Both the position numbers and the translations under genes were made by a program. Shown here piece by piece: positions 28,243-37,071 of a stretch of DNA of 48,173 nucleotides. The stretch is from NCBI GenBank assembly GCA_029260535.1, contig JAJDDA010000035.1, positions 1-48,173 on the forward strand, read 5' to 3'. The notes beneath the pieces were generated by a model. The model was given only the letters and a program-made list of their open reading frames with translations, ran no database searches and was not told where the DNA came from. Within the stretch, counting starts at the first letter, position 1; each line of letters opens with the position of its first letter. This stretch comes from Phycisphaerales bacterium. Lineage in GTDB: Bacteria; Planctomycetota; Phycisphaerae; Phycisphaerales; UBA1924.

Positions 28243-30249
28243 CTACGCCGAGGGATTCAATCGCGACAGCCCCTCCATCAACAGCTTGATCATTCGTTTC
28301 GTGTCGAGCGTCGTTGCCAATTCGCGATGCTCCGCTTCGCTCAAGAGCGGATTTAGCCCCTTGAGTCCCCGCGAGCGTAACTCCTGGGAGATCGCGCTGT
28401 AGTCGGGGAACGCTATCACTTTGGTTTGGTAGAGTTCACGAAGCTGTACCGAGTCGGGGCACTCACGTTGATACTCCCACGTCGCCTCCGGCCGCGCGAC
28501 GCCCTCGATGAGATCAAAGACAAGCCCTGCAACACCACCGAATGCACCGATGAGGAAGACTGGTTGCTCGCGTTTCGCTGAGATGAGGACTTCCTCGAGT
28601 ACGCCGGGCATGAGCCCGAAGTACCACTTGACGGACCTTGAGCCGTCTTCGCCGACTTTCTCGGTGGGTCCGAATGTACCGCCGAGAACAACGCGCGCAG
28701 CCGTCTCATCGGCCTGGCGCTCCCGCATCTCCGTCATGCCGCGAGCCCACGCGAATCGGTGCTCGGGCGATGTGGTTGCCGAAAAGAACGCAGGCTCCGC
28801 GAGAAACGCCGAATTCATCGTCTCATCGATATCGGCTGGGCGGTCGGTCTCGATGATGCGAGCGACGGCGGAGCGGTCGTCGCGTTGCTCAACCGTCAAC
28901 CTCGGAAGTGGCCAACCACGGTAATTCCTGATGCGATCCACAGGATCAACACCTTCGAGCGCGTTGTACGCCTTGACTACGTTGCCGAGTTGGTCGGTGT
29001 ACCCCTTTTCACCCAAGTGCCCGCCGTACGCCAGCGAGGCACCCGTGACCAAGAGGTACCGGCAGATGTCGAGCGTTGCTGCGTCGAGGTGGACGGAGTC
29101 TAGCCCGCGAGCGCCGATGTCCGTGCTCTCGGACAGCGAGACCGCGATGGTGCGGCCGCGGAGCCGGGTTGACTCAGCGATGCGTTGCAGCGGGGTTGTC
29201 AAACACACACCGCTGAGCTCGACCTCTCTGGCCTCAGAAAGCCCGAGCGGCGGATCGGGGTACAGCACTCGACTGCGGGGTCTGCGACGCTGCAGCACGG
29301 TGAGAAGCTCCGGCGGTCGAGTGAACACTTCGTCGTTGTGGAGCCTGTGTCGTGGGAGATCGAGCTCCGCGACGAGATTCCTCAGCACTTCCTTGAGTAG
29401 CGTGTCGATGATTTCGCCGGGGTTGTCCGCCCATCGGATCACCGTAGCGTTTCCGAGATACGGGAACCCCCGCTTCTCGGCACCCTTAAGCGCATCAACC
29501 ACGAGGATCGGACGATCATGTCGTTTGGCGAGCAGCACTTCTTTTCGGCAGTACTCACGTGAGGAGTAGTTGTCCGTCAGTAGGCATAGCATGGCGGTCT
29601 GTTCTACGCCCGCCTCGATTGCCTCCTCGAAATTGGTGCCGATGCCGATATCTCCGGAATCTACCCATGACTTCACGGGCTTCTTCGCGTCGAGGTATTC
29701 CACGAATGCTTCGAATACCTTGGGGTCTTTGTCGACGTCCAACTTCGTGTGGCTGACGAAGACTCTGGTTGGCGCTGGCTGACCGGGTGAAAGCTGATCA
29801 TTCGACACGAGATACCGGCAGAGTTCCGTGACCAATACGCGCGATAGGAACGTCTCGAGTTCATTCTCGGGAACGACATGCGCCCGAGCGAAATTGGCCT
29901 TGTTCAACCGTTCTTCAAGGGGCCAGGCGTTCTTGGAGAGCTGGAGTGGAAACATCCGGTCGTGCGTCTGATCCAAGCCCACGAACACATCGCCGACATA
30001 TGCCCTCCACGCATCATCGGTGTTGAGGTGTGCGTCTGCGAACACGACATAGAACGTCCGCTCCGCTCGCCCGGATTCTGGCTTCGGAGGTGGTGCCGCG
30101 TCAGGTTCCTCGGGGCAGAAGATGGTGTCCACACGCAGGCCCGGATCGACCGGATCCCCGTTGAGGAATTTGTGCAGGAACCGCGCGAGCGCGCGCGATT
30201 TGTCAGAATTCGGGTGAAATATGAAATGTACGAGGAGAGGACGCTTCAT
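28243..30249 (-). CDS. TIR-SLOG protein
   Basis: A 668-residue protein with three parts. Residues 1-150 are a Rossmann-like, TIR-related domain (LLVHFIFHPNSDKSRALARF, TFYVVFADAHL). Residues about 160-290 are a TIR domain (TRVFVSHTKLDVDKD, LCLLTDNYSSREYCRKEV) with E237 at the catalytic position. Residues about 366-640 are a SLOG-type nucleotide-ligand-binding fold (RTIAVSLSESTDIGARGL, LLVTGASLAYGGHLGEKGYT). In Thoeris, the SLOG of ThsA binds a TIR-made cyclic ADP-ribose isomer; here TIR and SLOG are in one chain, so it may both make and sense a nucleotide signal, which is inference. ATG at 30249 overlaps the stop of the 2TM gene (ATGA), so the two are translated together. Confidence 0.85.
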   Translation of the reverse strand: MKRPLLVHFIFHPNSDKSRALARFLHKFLNGDPVDPGLRVDTIFCPEEPDAAPPPKPESGRAERTFYVVFADAHLNTDDAWRAYVGDVFVGLDQTHDRMFPLQLSKNAWPLEERLNKANFARAHVVPENELETFLSRVLVTELCRYLVSNDQLSPGQPAPTRVFVSHTKLDVDKDPKVFEAFVEYLDAKKPVKSWVDSGDIGIGTNFEEAIEAGVEQTAMLCLLTDNYSSREYCRKEVLLAKRHDRPILVVDALKGAEKRGFPYLGNATVIRWADNPGEIIDTLLKEVLRNLVAELDLPRHRLHNDEVFTRPPELLTVLQRRRPRSRVLYPDPPLGLSEAREVELSGVCLTTPLQRIAESTRLRGRTIAVSLSESTDIGARGLDSVHLDAATLDICRYLLVTGASLAYGGHLGEKGYTDQLGNVVKAYNALEGVDPVDRIRNYRGWPLPRLTVEQRDDRSAVARIIETDRPADIDETMNSAFLAEPAFFSATTSPEHRFAWARGMTEMRERQADETAARVVLGGTFGPTEKVGEDGSRSVKWYFGLMPGVLEEVLISAKREQPVFLIGAFGGVAGLVFDLIEGVARPEATWEYQRECPDSVQLRELYQTKVIAFPDYSAISQELRSRGLKGLNPLLSEAEHRELATTLDTKRMIKLLMEGLSRLNPSA

Positions 30250-31391
30250 GACTTGTATCCGCCTCGAGCGACCGCTTCGAGCTCGTTAGCGCACTGGTCT
30301 ATTCGCGTGACCAAGCGGTCCTTATCGGGCACGGCCTGGCCGTGCAGTTCGCCGATCACATACGCGAGGTGTTTATTCGTGTCTTGGATGGCCTTCTCGC
30401 CGCGGTTCGTGTTGCCGCCAGGAACACCCCTGCCGAGCCGATGCCGGAGCAACGAGGAGGCTGATCGGGCTGCCCGGATGCATACGTCAATCGGAGCCTC
30501 CGACGATAGGAGCGTCGATACGAATGTTAGATCGAGCGCCGAACGCCACGCGGCCTCTCGCACTTCCGGCGAAAGCGCGCCCTGGAATGCCTCATCGAAC
30601 TCTGCCAGCGCCTCCATGAGTTGCTCGTTCGGGCGGCTGTCGAGTACCACCTGGGCTTCCCCCTCGCTCGGTCGGAGTTCCTTCGGAACATAGGTCTCAA
30701 TCCTGAGGATGTTGGCGGTTTCTCCCAGGAGCAGCGCATACACTGCAGCCGCCTTGCGCATTTTCGCAAGGTCTTCTAGGCATGCGTATTTGAGCGGCCA
30801 CTCATGCTCGGCGAACCCGGCCTGTTCCCACGCGTCGAGTCGCGGGTGCCACCTGCTGAGGTACGGCCGGACCACCGAGTTCAACATGTTCTGTGCGATA
30901 GACTCGAGGGTTTCGGTACCATCAGATGCGTTCGGCGGCGTTGCCGGCATCGACTTGAGCTCTTCGCGCACTGCGTTAAAAAACTCATACAGAGACTTGA
31001 TCGCGGCGCGGATCGTGCCGTCTTCCTCCTCGAGCGGTTGCAGCACCGTCCGGGTGGTCATCTCCAAGAAGATCTTGCGGGCCGACGCGCGCTGCGGGTT
31101 GCCGAGCGGGATGGTGACGGTCCCGAGACCCGGTAATGTGAATGGGAACTCACGGATGCCGAGCGACTTCAATGAAGCACGGAAGGCCTTGAAGAGCTGC
31201 GGTCCGAAGAATGAGAGCACTCCGCCGAGCAGCGCCCAGCCGCCGACCAGGTACAAAAATCCGCCGTCCTCCGACAGTTTGTTGAGTGTCCAGAGCGCGA
31301 ACCCAACTACGCCACCGGTCAATGCGCTGATGCCCGCCGTCGTAAGACGGCTATGCATCGACCCTTTGTCTGCTTCGTTGCCTGATGTCAT
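30246..31391 (-). CDS. Two-TM protein of an uncharacterised TIR-associated family (copy 1)
   Basis: A 381-residue protein. Two membrane helices lie at about residues 18-39 and 45-65, followed by a beta-strand pair (FTLPGLGTVTIPL) and a helical cytoplasmic region with the signature KIFLEMTTRTVLQPLEEEDGT, SLYEFFNAVREELK, and NSVVRPYLSRWHPRL. The same signature is in the protein at 39415-40122 on this strand, next to another TIR gene. I recall similar proteins of unknown role in several phyla (VAWxLxVExxTRVxxQPL). ATG at 31391 is preceded by GGGAAG. It ends in an ATGA overlap with TIR-SLOG. Membrane-disrupting effector of a TIR system is my inference. Confidence 0.75.
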   Translation of the reverse strand: MTSGNEADKGSMHSRLTTAGISALTGGVVGFALWTLNKLSEDGGFLYLVGGWALLGGVLSFFGPQLFKAFRASLKSLGIREFPFTLPGLGTVTIPLGNPQRASARKIFLEMTTRTVLQPLEEEDGTIRAAIKSLYEFFNAVREELKSMPATPPNASDGTETLESIAQNMLNSVVRPYLSRWHPRLDAWEQAGFAEHEWPLKYACLEDLAKMRKAAAVYALLLGETANILRIETYVPKELRPSEGEAQVVLDSRPNEQLMEALAEFDEAFQGALSPEVREAAWRSALDLTFVSTLLSSEAPIDVCIRAARSASSLLRHRLGRGVPGGNTNRGEKAIQDTNKHLAYVIGELHGQAVPDKDRLVTRIDQCANELEAVARGGYKS

Positions 31392-31514
31392 CGCGCTTCC
31401 CTTCGACCCGGTGGAGTGCTTCCACACCCGACAGTATATTCGGCAGCGAACGCATTCATGAAGCTTTGCGAAAGCACGGCCCAGCACCGCACCTCCGCTC
31501 CGAGAGGTGGGGGG

Positions 31515-33164
31515 CTAGAACCACGGTAGGCCCCAGATCGTGCGGACATGCAGTTGGTGCCAGCTGATCCGCTCTGGTGTGTAGATGCACACGACCCCGG
31601 AGTCTGGGTCGTACGCAACGGAGTACACATCCGCGCTGATCTCGCCGCTCACCACAGCTGGGCGTTTCCACCGTTGGGCGGGGCTCATGTGCGAATCCCA
31701 AACCACCGTATCGCCCGTCCAGCAGACGCTCATCATTCCACCGCGCTGGCGGAGGGGGACGACATTGTTGTACACGCTTTCGCCAGTCTCGATGACGCGT
31801 GTTGATCCATCGGGTCCGCGCAGTACTAACTGATTCGCTTTCCCACCCCCGTATTTTCCAAAGCACCCGATCACGAGTGAGTCGCCGACCGGCGCGAGGG
31901 AGTAGATCGTCACGATGTCCGGGATCATAAAGGACGAAATTTCCCGAGATGATAAGCTAATCCTCGCGGCGACACCATCGAGATGAGCAACCCAGAGCTC
32001 GCCGCCGTCCTCGCTGAAGACGAGATCATTGATGCGTCCGGCCTCTTCGAGTTCGAAGCCAGATGGCATGGGAACGTGGATTGTCTCGACGGCTCCGCTC
32101 CGCCCGACCCGCCAGATGTGAATTGCTCCGTCGTCATCACCAGCAGCAATCGTGCCGGTTGCCGGATGAACCCCAACGCAGATGAAGGCGGTGCCGGTCG
32201 GGTTCTCGAACTCCCAGATGGGCACGCCGTCCGTCAATGACCACGCTCGAACAATCGACGATTCGAGCGCGACCCCGATGAACGCGTCATCGTCGAGCAT
32301 CTCGACATCCATCACGATACCGGCAAGGGGATTCAAGATCTCACGCATAGATCCGTACGGTCCGATGATGCGAACGATCCCGTCGTCGAACCCTTTGATT
32401 ACTCGCCCAGATTCGCCATGGACGGTGACTCCCTCTGAAAACGTGTCTTTCTCGATCGGGTTCTCGATAGCTGATGTCTCGATCATCACCAGATGCGCTT
32501 GCTGCTCCAACGCCCAGAGTGCGATACACGCGAGCAGAACCGAGGGGACGCAGATGGCCAGTCTGATTCGACGCCTGCGTGCGCTGTTATACCCGCACTG
32601 CCTGTCGAGAAGTGCCTCGTGTTCCAAGCCAAGGATCTCTGCATAGACCCGCAATAGCTCGTTCCAGGGGAGCCATAGTCGCCACGGCCGGTGCCACGAC
32701 CATCGGAGCCTACGATAGTCGATCGACGCCGGGTAGTCTTCCCCCGAAATGAGTTCCTGTGGGAACGACGAAGGCCCGATGGGATCCTCGGCTTCTATCA
32801 TGACCGTGGTGATGTCCGCATTCGGGCCGTGGTGCTCGCGGAAGACTCGGATCTCCTCTTTGACCCACTTTGATTGAACGCTGTTCGGCGAAACGAGCAC
32901 GATGAGCCTGCGCGACGCGCGGACCTTCTCAAGTACGGCTTCACGGACGCTGTCGCCCGGTTTCACAGCGTGGTAGTCGATCGCGATTTCAAGCCGACCT
33001 AGTTCGTCGCGGACGTCGCGCCCGAGCCAACGGAACCGATACTCAAGAAAACGATGAAGGTGCGACGCGAAGCCGCGGTCCTTGCTGCTGTAACTCATGA
33101 ACGCGGCGTACTGCCGCGGTGAGGAGCCCGCTGCCACAGATCCGTCGGAACGCTTAGGTGTCAT
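31515..33164 (-). CDS. TIR-transmembrane-propeller protein
   Basis: A 549-residue membrane protein. TIR domain at about residues 17-160 (YAAFMSYSSKDRGFASHL, RLIVLVSPNSVQSKWVKEEI) with the catalytic-position glutamate near E104. One membrane helix at about 200-219 (RLAICVPSVLLACIALWALE). The rest is a beta-propeller of degenerate WD40 repeats (AWSLTDGVPIWEF, ICVGVHPATGTIAAGDDDGAIHIWRV, NDLVFSEDGGELWVAHLDG), predicted outside the cytoplasm. This is the reverse order of the TIR/WD40 protein at 25643. ATG 33164 was chosen for GGAG five bases upstream; an ATG 21 codons earlier (33227) lacks one. 123 bases separate its stop from the 2TM gene, so it may head that transcript. Confidence 0.82.
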   Translation of the reverse strand: MTPKRSDGSVAAGSSPRQYAAFMSYSSKDRGFASHLHRFLEYRFRWLGRDVRDELGRLEIAIDYHAVKPGDSVREAVLEKVRASRRLIVLVSPNSVQSKWVKEEIRVFREHHGPNADITTVMIEAEDPIGPSSFPQELISGEDYPASIDYRRLRWSWHRPWRLWLPWNELLRVYAEILGLEHEALLDRQCGYNSARRRRIRLAICVPSVLLACIALWALEQQAHLVMIETSAIENPIEKDTFSEGVTVHGESGRVIKGFDDGIVRIIGPYGSMREILNPLAGIVMDVEMLDDDAFIGVALESSIVRAWSLTDGVPIWEFENPTGTAFICVGVHPATGTIAAGDDDGAIHIWRVGRSGAVETIHVPMPSGFELEEAGRINDLVFSEDGGELWVAHLDGVAARISLSSREISSFMIPDIVTIYSLAPVGDSLVIGCFGKYGGGKANQLVLRGPDGSTRVIETGESVYNNVVPLRQRGGMMSVCWTGDTVVWDSHMSPAQRWKRPAVVSGEISADVYSVAYDPDSGVVCIYTPERISWHQLHVRTIWGLPWF

Positions 33165-33889
33165 CGTGGCTCCATTGCCGGCAAGGGAGTCGGTATCTTT
33201 CCGTGGATATCTGTTGTGCTTTGTCATTTGACACGAATCTAGCGAAGCATCTAACGGATCGTGGTCGTGCGATCGGAAGTGCCCGCTAGTCGCCCGCTCG
33301 GACGATGAAGGACCATAGCGGGTTCACCTCTCCGAGCATTCCTCGTATCGTCACAAGGCCTTTCTGCCGGCAGTGATCGCCCCCTGTGCAGGTGGGCGGT
33401 ACTTCGGTGAGTTGTGCGGCCAAGAGTGGCGAGGGGGATAATCCCAGCCAGCAATGCTTGATAGCGAGACCCAGTAGACGCGTCCTGTTGAACAGCGGGT
33501 GGCAATGGCACAGATTTGTGTCTCGACGGCATTCAACGATGCGTGCATAACATAGTGCCTTCTCAGCCAGACACCCGCGTTCGCGTTGCTTTGTCAGTAC
33601 CTTCAGGCCCTCTCTTCGCCAGATCGAGTGATGGCGTCAGCACTACAACACTTGCGTTCACACTGCTCGCTCAGCTACCACCCCCGGCCCCCGAAGCGAT
33701 CGCTGCTGGGCCGCCCTCCGCTCCGGGAGGCCCAACAGTGGTGTACAACTAGCGAAAGATTCACATAGACTTTGGACTCAAACCCAAGGGCAGGTCAACT
33801 CCATCTCAAGGAATCGGGCGCTTACCTTCAGTGAACTCATGCTCCACGAATCCAGCCATTCTTTAAGCTTCATGCTCTAGCCCTCACGC
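33165..33889. other. Intergenic stretch with hairpin and IS-end-like sequence
   Basis: No gene could be supported in 700 bases. A long hairpin is at 33703-33738 (CTGCTGGGCC pairing with GGCCCAACAG with one mismatch). GGGCAGGTCA at 33788-33797 is the reverse complement of the TGACCTGCCC end found in triplicate at 34611, so the right end of a lost IS3-like element may be here. Confidence 0.45.
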
Positions 33890-34432
33890 TTAGTACCATC
33901 GCTGCCCGGAGCGATTGTTCTGATAAAGATCACGAGAATTGTCTGGCTCGTGGGTGCTCTTGCGAAGGTACGCACGGTGGATCAGATCCTGAACGGTATC
34001 GGGATCCTCCGTCCAGTCGGCCAACAGAGCGAACTCGCACTGCGCATTATCGTACAGCCGTGGCGGGATCGTGTAGCGGTCGTACGAGTTCGCTCGGTAG
34101 GCTGGGTGCGTAGGAAGGAATAGCCCGAGCAATCCCGAACGCGGATTGAGCTTCGTTGCGCGAATGCTCGACGATAATTCCCAATCAACATGCTTTCGTT
34201 GCCAAGTCTGCGTGCCAATGAGAACCACGGTGACCGATGTGTCACGTAGATACTCATCACGGATTCGCTGGCGGATCGTCTCGGTTCTGAGATTCGGATC
34301 GAGGTCGCCAAGTTGGACGGATCCGTGAACAAGAACGCCGAACCGATTGCCAAATCGCAGCTCAAAGATTTTCTTGTAGCTCTCATCATTGGCGTGATGG
34401 TAGCTGATGAATACGTTGTGGCGTTCTGTCAT
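33890..34432 (-). CDS. ThsB-like TIR protein (DUF1863/MTH538 group)
   Basis: A 180-residue single-domain protein. It opens with HNVFISYHHANDESYKKIFE and has TSVTVVLIGTQTWQRKHVDWEL, which parallels ThsB of Thoeris (SVTxVLIGSQTxxRxxVxxE) including the glutamate after the W. In Thoeris, ThsB senses phage and makes a cyclic ADP-ribose isomer that activates ThsA. No ThsA (SIR2-SLOG or TM-macro) is in this window. The nearest candidate partners are the TIR-SLOG and 2TM genes, also on the minus strand. ATG at 34432 has GGAGG at ideal spacing; the frame extends 14 codons further without one. Confidence 0.85.
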   Translation of the reverse strand: MTERHNVFISYHHANDESYKKIFELRFGNRFGVLVHGSVQLGDLDPNLRTETIRQRIRDEYLRDTSVTVVLIGTQTWQRKHVDWELSSSIRATKLNPRSGLLGLFLPTHPAYRANSYDRYTIPPRLYDNAQCEFALLADWTEDPDTVQDLIHRAYLRKSTHEPDNSRDLYQNNRSGQRWY

Positions 34433-34610
34433 CTGCAGCCTCCAATCTTCGGTCCCGCCTCGTGGCTCCGGCACTGCATTCTATCGCGGAGCTAGAGCTC
34501 CCATCGAGCACCCCGATGGCTGTTTCGACGATATGCGGTAGCACTCATTTCCGTCAACAGGCCACTACTCTTCTATCGCAGAGTGCTCAGCTCGTTGTTT
34601 CAGATCAGAG

Positions 34611-34646
34611 TGACCTGCCCCCTGACCTGCCCCCTGACCTGCCCCC
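34611..34646 (+). repeat. Three perfect 12-bp tandem repeats of an IS end
   Basis: TGACCTGCCCCC is repeated exactly three times (starts 34611, 34623 and 34635) directly in front of the decayed IS3-family element. This sequence is like the terminal inverted repeat of IS3-group elements, which normally occurs once per end. Confidence 0.7.
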
Positions 34647-35431
34647 CAATTCTGATCCATTTCCAGGCCAGTAGTCTTGGCATGGGTCGAGGAGGATTCG
34701 GGCATGGCACACAAGAAGTATTCGGCGGAAGAGTTCGTCAACAAGCTCCGCTAGGTGGAGATTCTAATCGCACTAGGAATAACGGTGGCGCAGGTCTGCA
34801 AGCAGATCGGTGTCACGGACCATGCTTACTACAAGTGGCGCAGAGAATACGGCGGCCTCTAGATCGCCCATGCGAAGCGATTCAAGGAGCTAGAGCAAGA
34901 GAACAACCAGCTCAAGAAGCTGATCGCCGAGGCGCACCTGGATAAAACGATGCCGCAGGAGGTCGTCCGGAGCAACTTCTGTGCCCGCACAAGACGCGTG
35001 AGGCCGTGCATATATTGCGTCGCGGCTTTCGTATTTCCGAAAGGCAGGCGCGCAGGGTGCTCAGGCAACCACAAGCGACACAGCGGAATGCGCCGATCGA
35101 GCGGGATGATGAAGTGCCGCTGGTGAGATGGATTATCGAGTTTGCCACGGCGTAATGGCGCTACGGATACCGGCAGATCACGGCAATTCTACGAACGGAA
35201 GGCTGGCGTGTGAATTATTAACGAATCGAGCGGATATGGCAGCGAGAGGGTCTGAGGGCCCCAAATTAGCAAACGAAGCGCGGCCAGCTATGGCTCAACG
35301 GCCGCCCGACGCACAAGGATCACATGTGGGCGTGCGACTTCATACAAGCACTCACGCATGACGGAAGATCGGTTCCGGATGCTGACGGTAGTCGATAAGC
35401 ACACACGAGAGTGCCTAGCCACCGGCGAACC
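34611..35431 (+). pseudogene. Decayed IS3-family insertion sequence (OrfA and OrfB remnants)
   Basis: OrfA begins at ATG 34704 (MAHKKYSAEEFVNKLR) and is stopped at 34752 (TAG) and 34860 (TAG). Between and after these the IS3 HTH and leucine-zipper parts can still be read (VAQVCKQIGVTDHAYYKWRREYGGL; KRFKELEQENNQLKKLIAEA). OrfB remains from about 34985 (KTREAVHILRRGFRISERQ, YGYRQITAILRTEGWRVNY, DHMWACDFIQALTHDGR, then in another frame FRMLTVVDKHTRECLA) with at least three stops and a frameshift. The integrase core is cut before its last catalytic residues, and no right-hand end is found. Non-functional relic; it marks this stretch as transposition-prone. Confidence 0.85.
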
Positions 35432-35487
35432 ATCTGCAATCGACCTTTGTTTCATCAATTCTTAACGATCTACTACTTTGTTCTGAC

Positions 35488-35493
35488 TATAAT
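35488..35493 (+). promoter_or_regulatory. -10 element close to the start codon (leaderless mRNA candidate)
   Basis: A perfect TATAAT ends six bases before the ATG at 35500, which puts the transcription start at or next to the start codon. No Shine-Dalgarno sequence and no good -35 are present. Confidence 0.45.
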
Positions 35494-35499
35494 TAGTCC

Positions 35500-37071
35500 A
35501 TGGACGCACCTCGACTTGAGCCTGTCCCGTTTAGCCCGGCGGACCGACCGCTGCGCGACATCTTGCTACATGACTTCTTGATGCCCGTAACCGAATGGCT
35601 CTTTGGATCGAGCAGCCAACTTCCTTTAAGCCGACAAGCAGGTAGCAGTTGGGAAGCTTCGCTAAACATATTATTCGCAGTGCGGCTTCTACGAGAGGCT
35701 CAAGTTGGTGACAGCGATCCATTGTTCCAACAACTTCGTACTCAGATCTGTGAACTCGCAGTGTGGCTCTCTGATCAGGGCACGCCGGTAGATACGGGCG
35801 CGGTAGACTATTACGCATGGGAAGAAGTGACGTGGGATACCGCTGTCGCGGTCCGTGCGGTACTTACGGCGCTTCGGGAGTTTCCCGACGAGTTTAATGA
35901 GCAGAAGAGTGAGCTGATACGTTTTCGCTGTGTCCAAGCCGTTACATGGATGATGCGTCGGTGCAGTGATTGGAGGGAAACTGTCAAGTACCCCTTTGGC
36001 CCGGCGGATGTTGCCCAAGTCGTATCTACACTCATCGTCATATCGACGGAGCACCCGGATGTCTCATCAAGTGTCAATCGTATTCTGGATGAGGAAGGAG
36101 CGGTAGCTAGGGCAATCGAGTCCCTCGTAGACGGCTTGCTATGCGATGCCTGCGAGGCGCCCTTCGCGCCCAGTCAAGATCCAGGCGAGCGTCTACAGCA
36201 CTGTTGGTGGGGAGATAATTTCAGCACGGCCGAAGTCATCGATGCTCTCGCACAGTATGCCGACTACGCGTGTGTAGAGGAATCCGATGGCGAGGCCATT
36301 GAACGCTCTGCCAATGCGCAGGTCAGTGTCAGGCGTGCGTGTTCTGTCTTCGACTTGACGCAAGTGGATGGCCAGTGGGGGAGCCACGTCGAGACACTGC
36401 GCGTGACCTATGGCTATTTGCGTGCTGCCTCTTTGCTAAACGGCGTGCTTGCACGGCGGACGACAAAGGACGCTGCAATGCTTCGACCAGAGATTCATGT
36501 ACTGTTCAAGGCAATACGATGGATCTGCGACCCGAAGCAGATCTTCGATGACCGGAGCTTTATGCACACAATGTTCTTGACAGTCTTCTATTGTGATGCG
36601 ATGCTTGAGGTCTACGCGTCTTGGACTCCTGCGCAACGCCCGCTGCTCGACGTGTACGACGACGTGGTCTGGGCCGCCCCGATGCGCGCAACAGCTGAGC
36701 GTGCAGAGCGCGTTTCCCTGGCGATCGACAACGATCGTTTGCGTTGTTCGGAAGTGAAAGCTACCGCAACGGCAGAAAATGCCGCTCGTGAGATTCATCG
36801 GCGGAAGCGTCTGTATCACCGCCTGCGAATGCAGGTAGTGATCGTTAGCGCCTTGTTGCTCGTTGTGCTTCCGATGATGTCGTGGGCAGGCATTGTGCGA
36901 TTCAAAATGCCTGTAGACGTCCTAGATTGGAATGGGCTCCGCGCATGGCTCATTTCTGGTATCGCTGCATCAAGCGCGCTATTATCTCTTAGTTGGTTCA
37001 TCATAAAACGGCATGATGACGACAATGATTGGAAGAACGAGTATGCCCGGCTTAGGTCGAAATCTGATTGA
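35500..37071 (+). CDS. Large helical protein with two C-terminal membrane segments
   Basis: A 523-residue protein. The first 400 residues are helical with Trp/Asp-rich repeats (SWEASLNILFAVRLL, WDTAVAVRAVL, GSHVETLRVTYGYLRAASLL) that look like an alpha/alpha toroid of the terpenoid-cyclase/glycosidase kind, though no catalytic acid motif (QW or DxDD) stands out. Two membrane helices lie near the C-terminus (about 447-466 and 482-503), followed by a charged tail. I know no function for it. It overlaps the aldehyde dehydrogenase gene by 29 bases, so the two are likely coupled. Possibly a membrane-bound sensor or effector; this is open. Confidence 0.65.
   Translation: MDAPRLEPVPFSPADRPLRDILLHDFLMPVTEWLFGSSSQLPLSRQAGSSWEASLNILFAVRLLREAQVGDSDPLFQQLRTQICELAVWLSDQGTPVDTGAVDYYAWEEVTWDTAVAVRAVLTALREFPDEFNEQKSELIRFRCVQAVTWMMRRCSDWRETVKYPFGPADVAQVVSTLIVISTEHPDVSSSVNRILDEEGAVARAIESLVDGLLCDACEAPFAPSQDPGERLQHCWWGDNFSTAEVIDALAQYADYACVEESDGEAIERSANAQVSVRRACSVFDLTQVDGQWGSHVETLRVTYGYLRAASLLNGVLARRTTKDAAMLRPEIHVLFKAIRWICDPKQIFDDRSFMHTMFLTVFYCDAMLEVYASWTPAQRPLLDVYDDVVWAAPMRATAERAERVSLAIDNDRLRCSEVKATATAENAAREIHRRKRLYHRLRMQVVIVSALLLVVLPMMSWAGIVRFKMPVDVLDWNGLRAWLISGIAASSALLSLSWFIIKRHDDDNDWKNEYARLRSKSD

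Noticed and set aside
33703-33738. Hairpin considered as an integron attC site
   Set aside because: GTTGGGC and GCCCAGC-like ends can be seen, but there is no integrase, no second site of this form and no cassette order.
28243-34432. Complete canonical Thoeris system
   Set aside because: No SIR2-SLOG or TM-macro ThsA is present; the TIR-SLOG and 2TM proteins have a different domain content.
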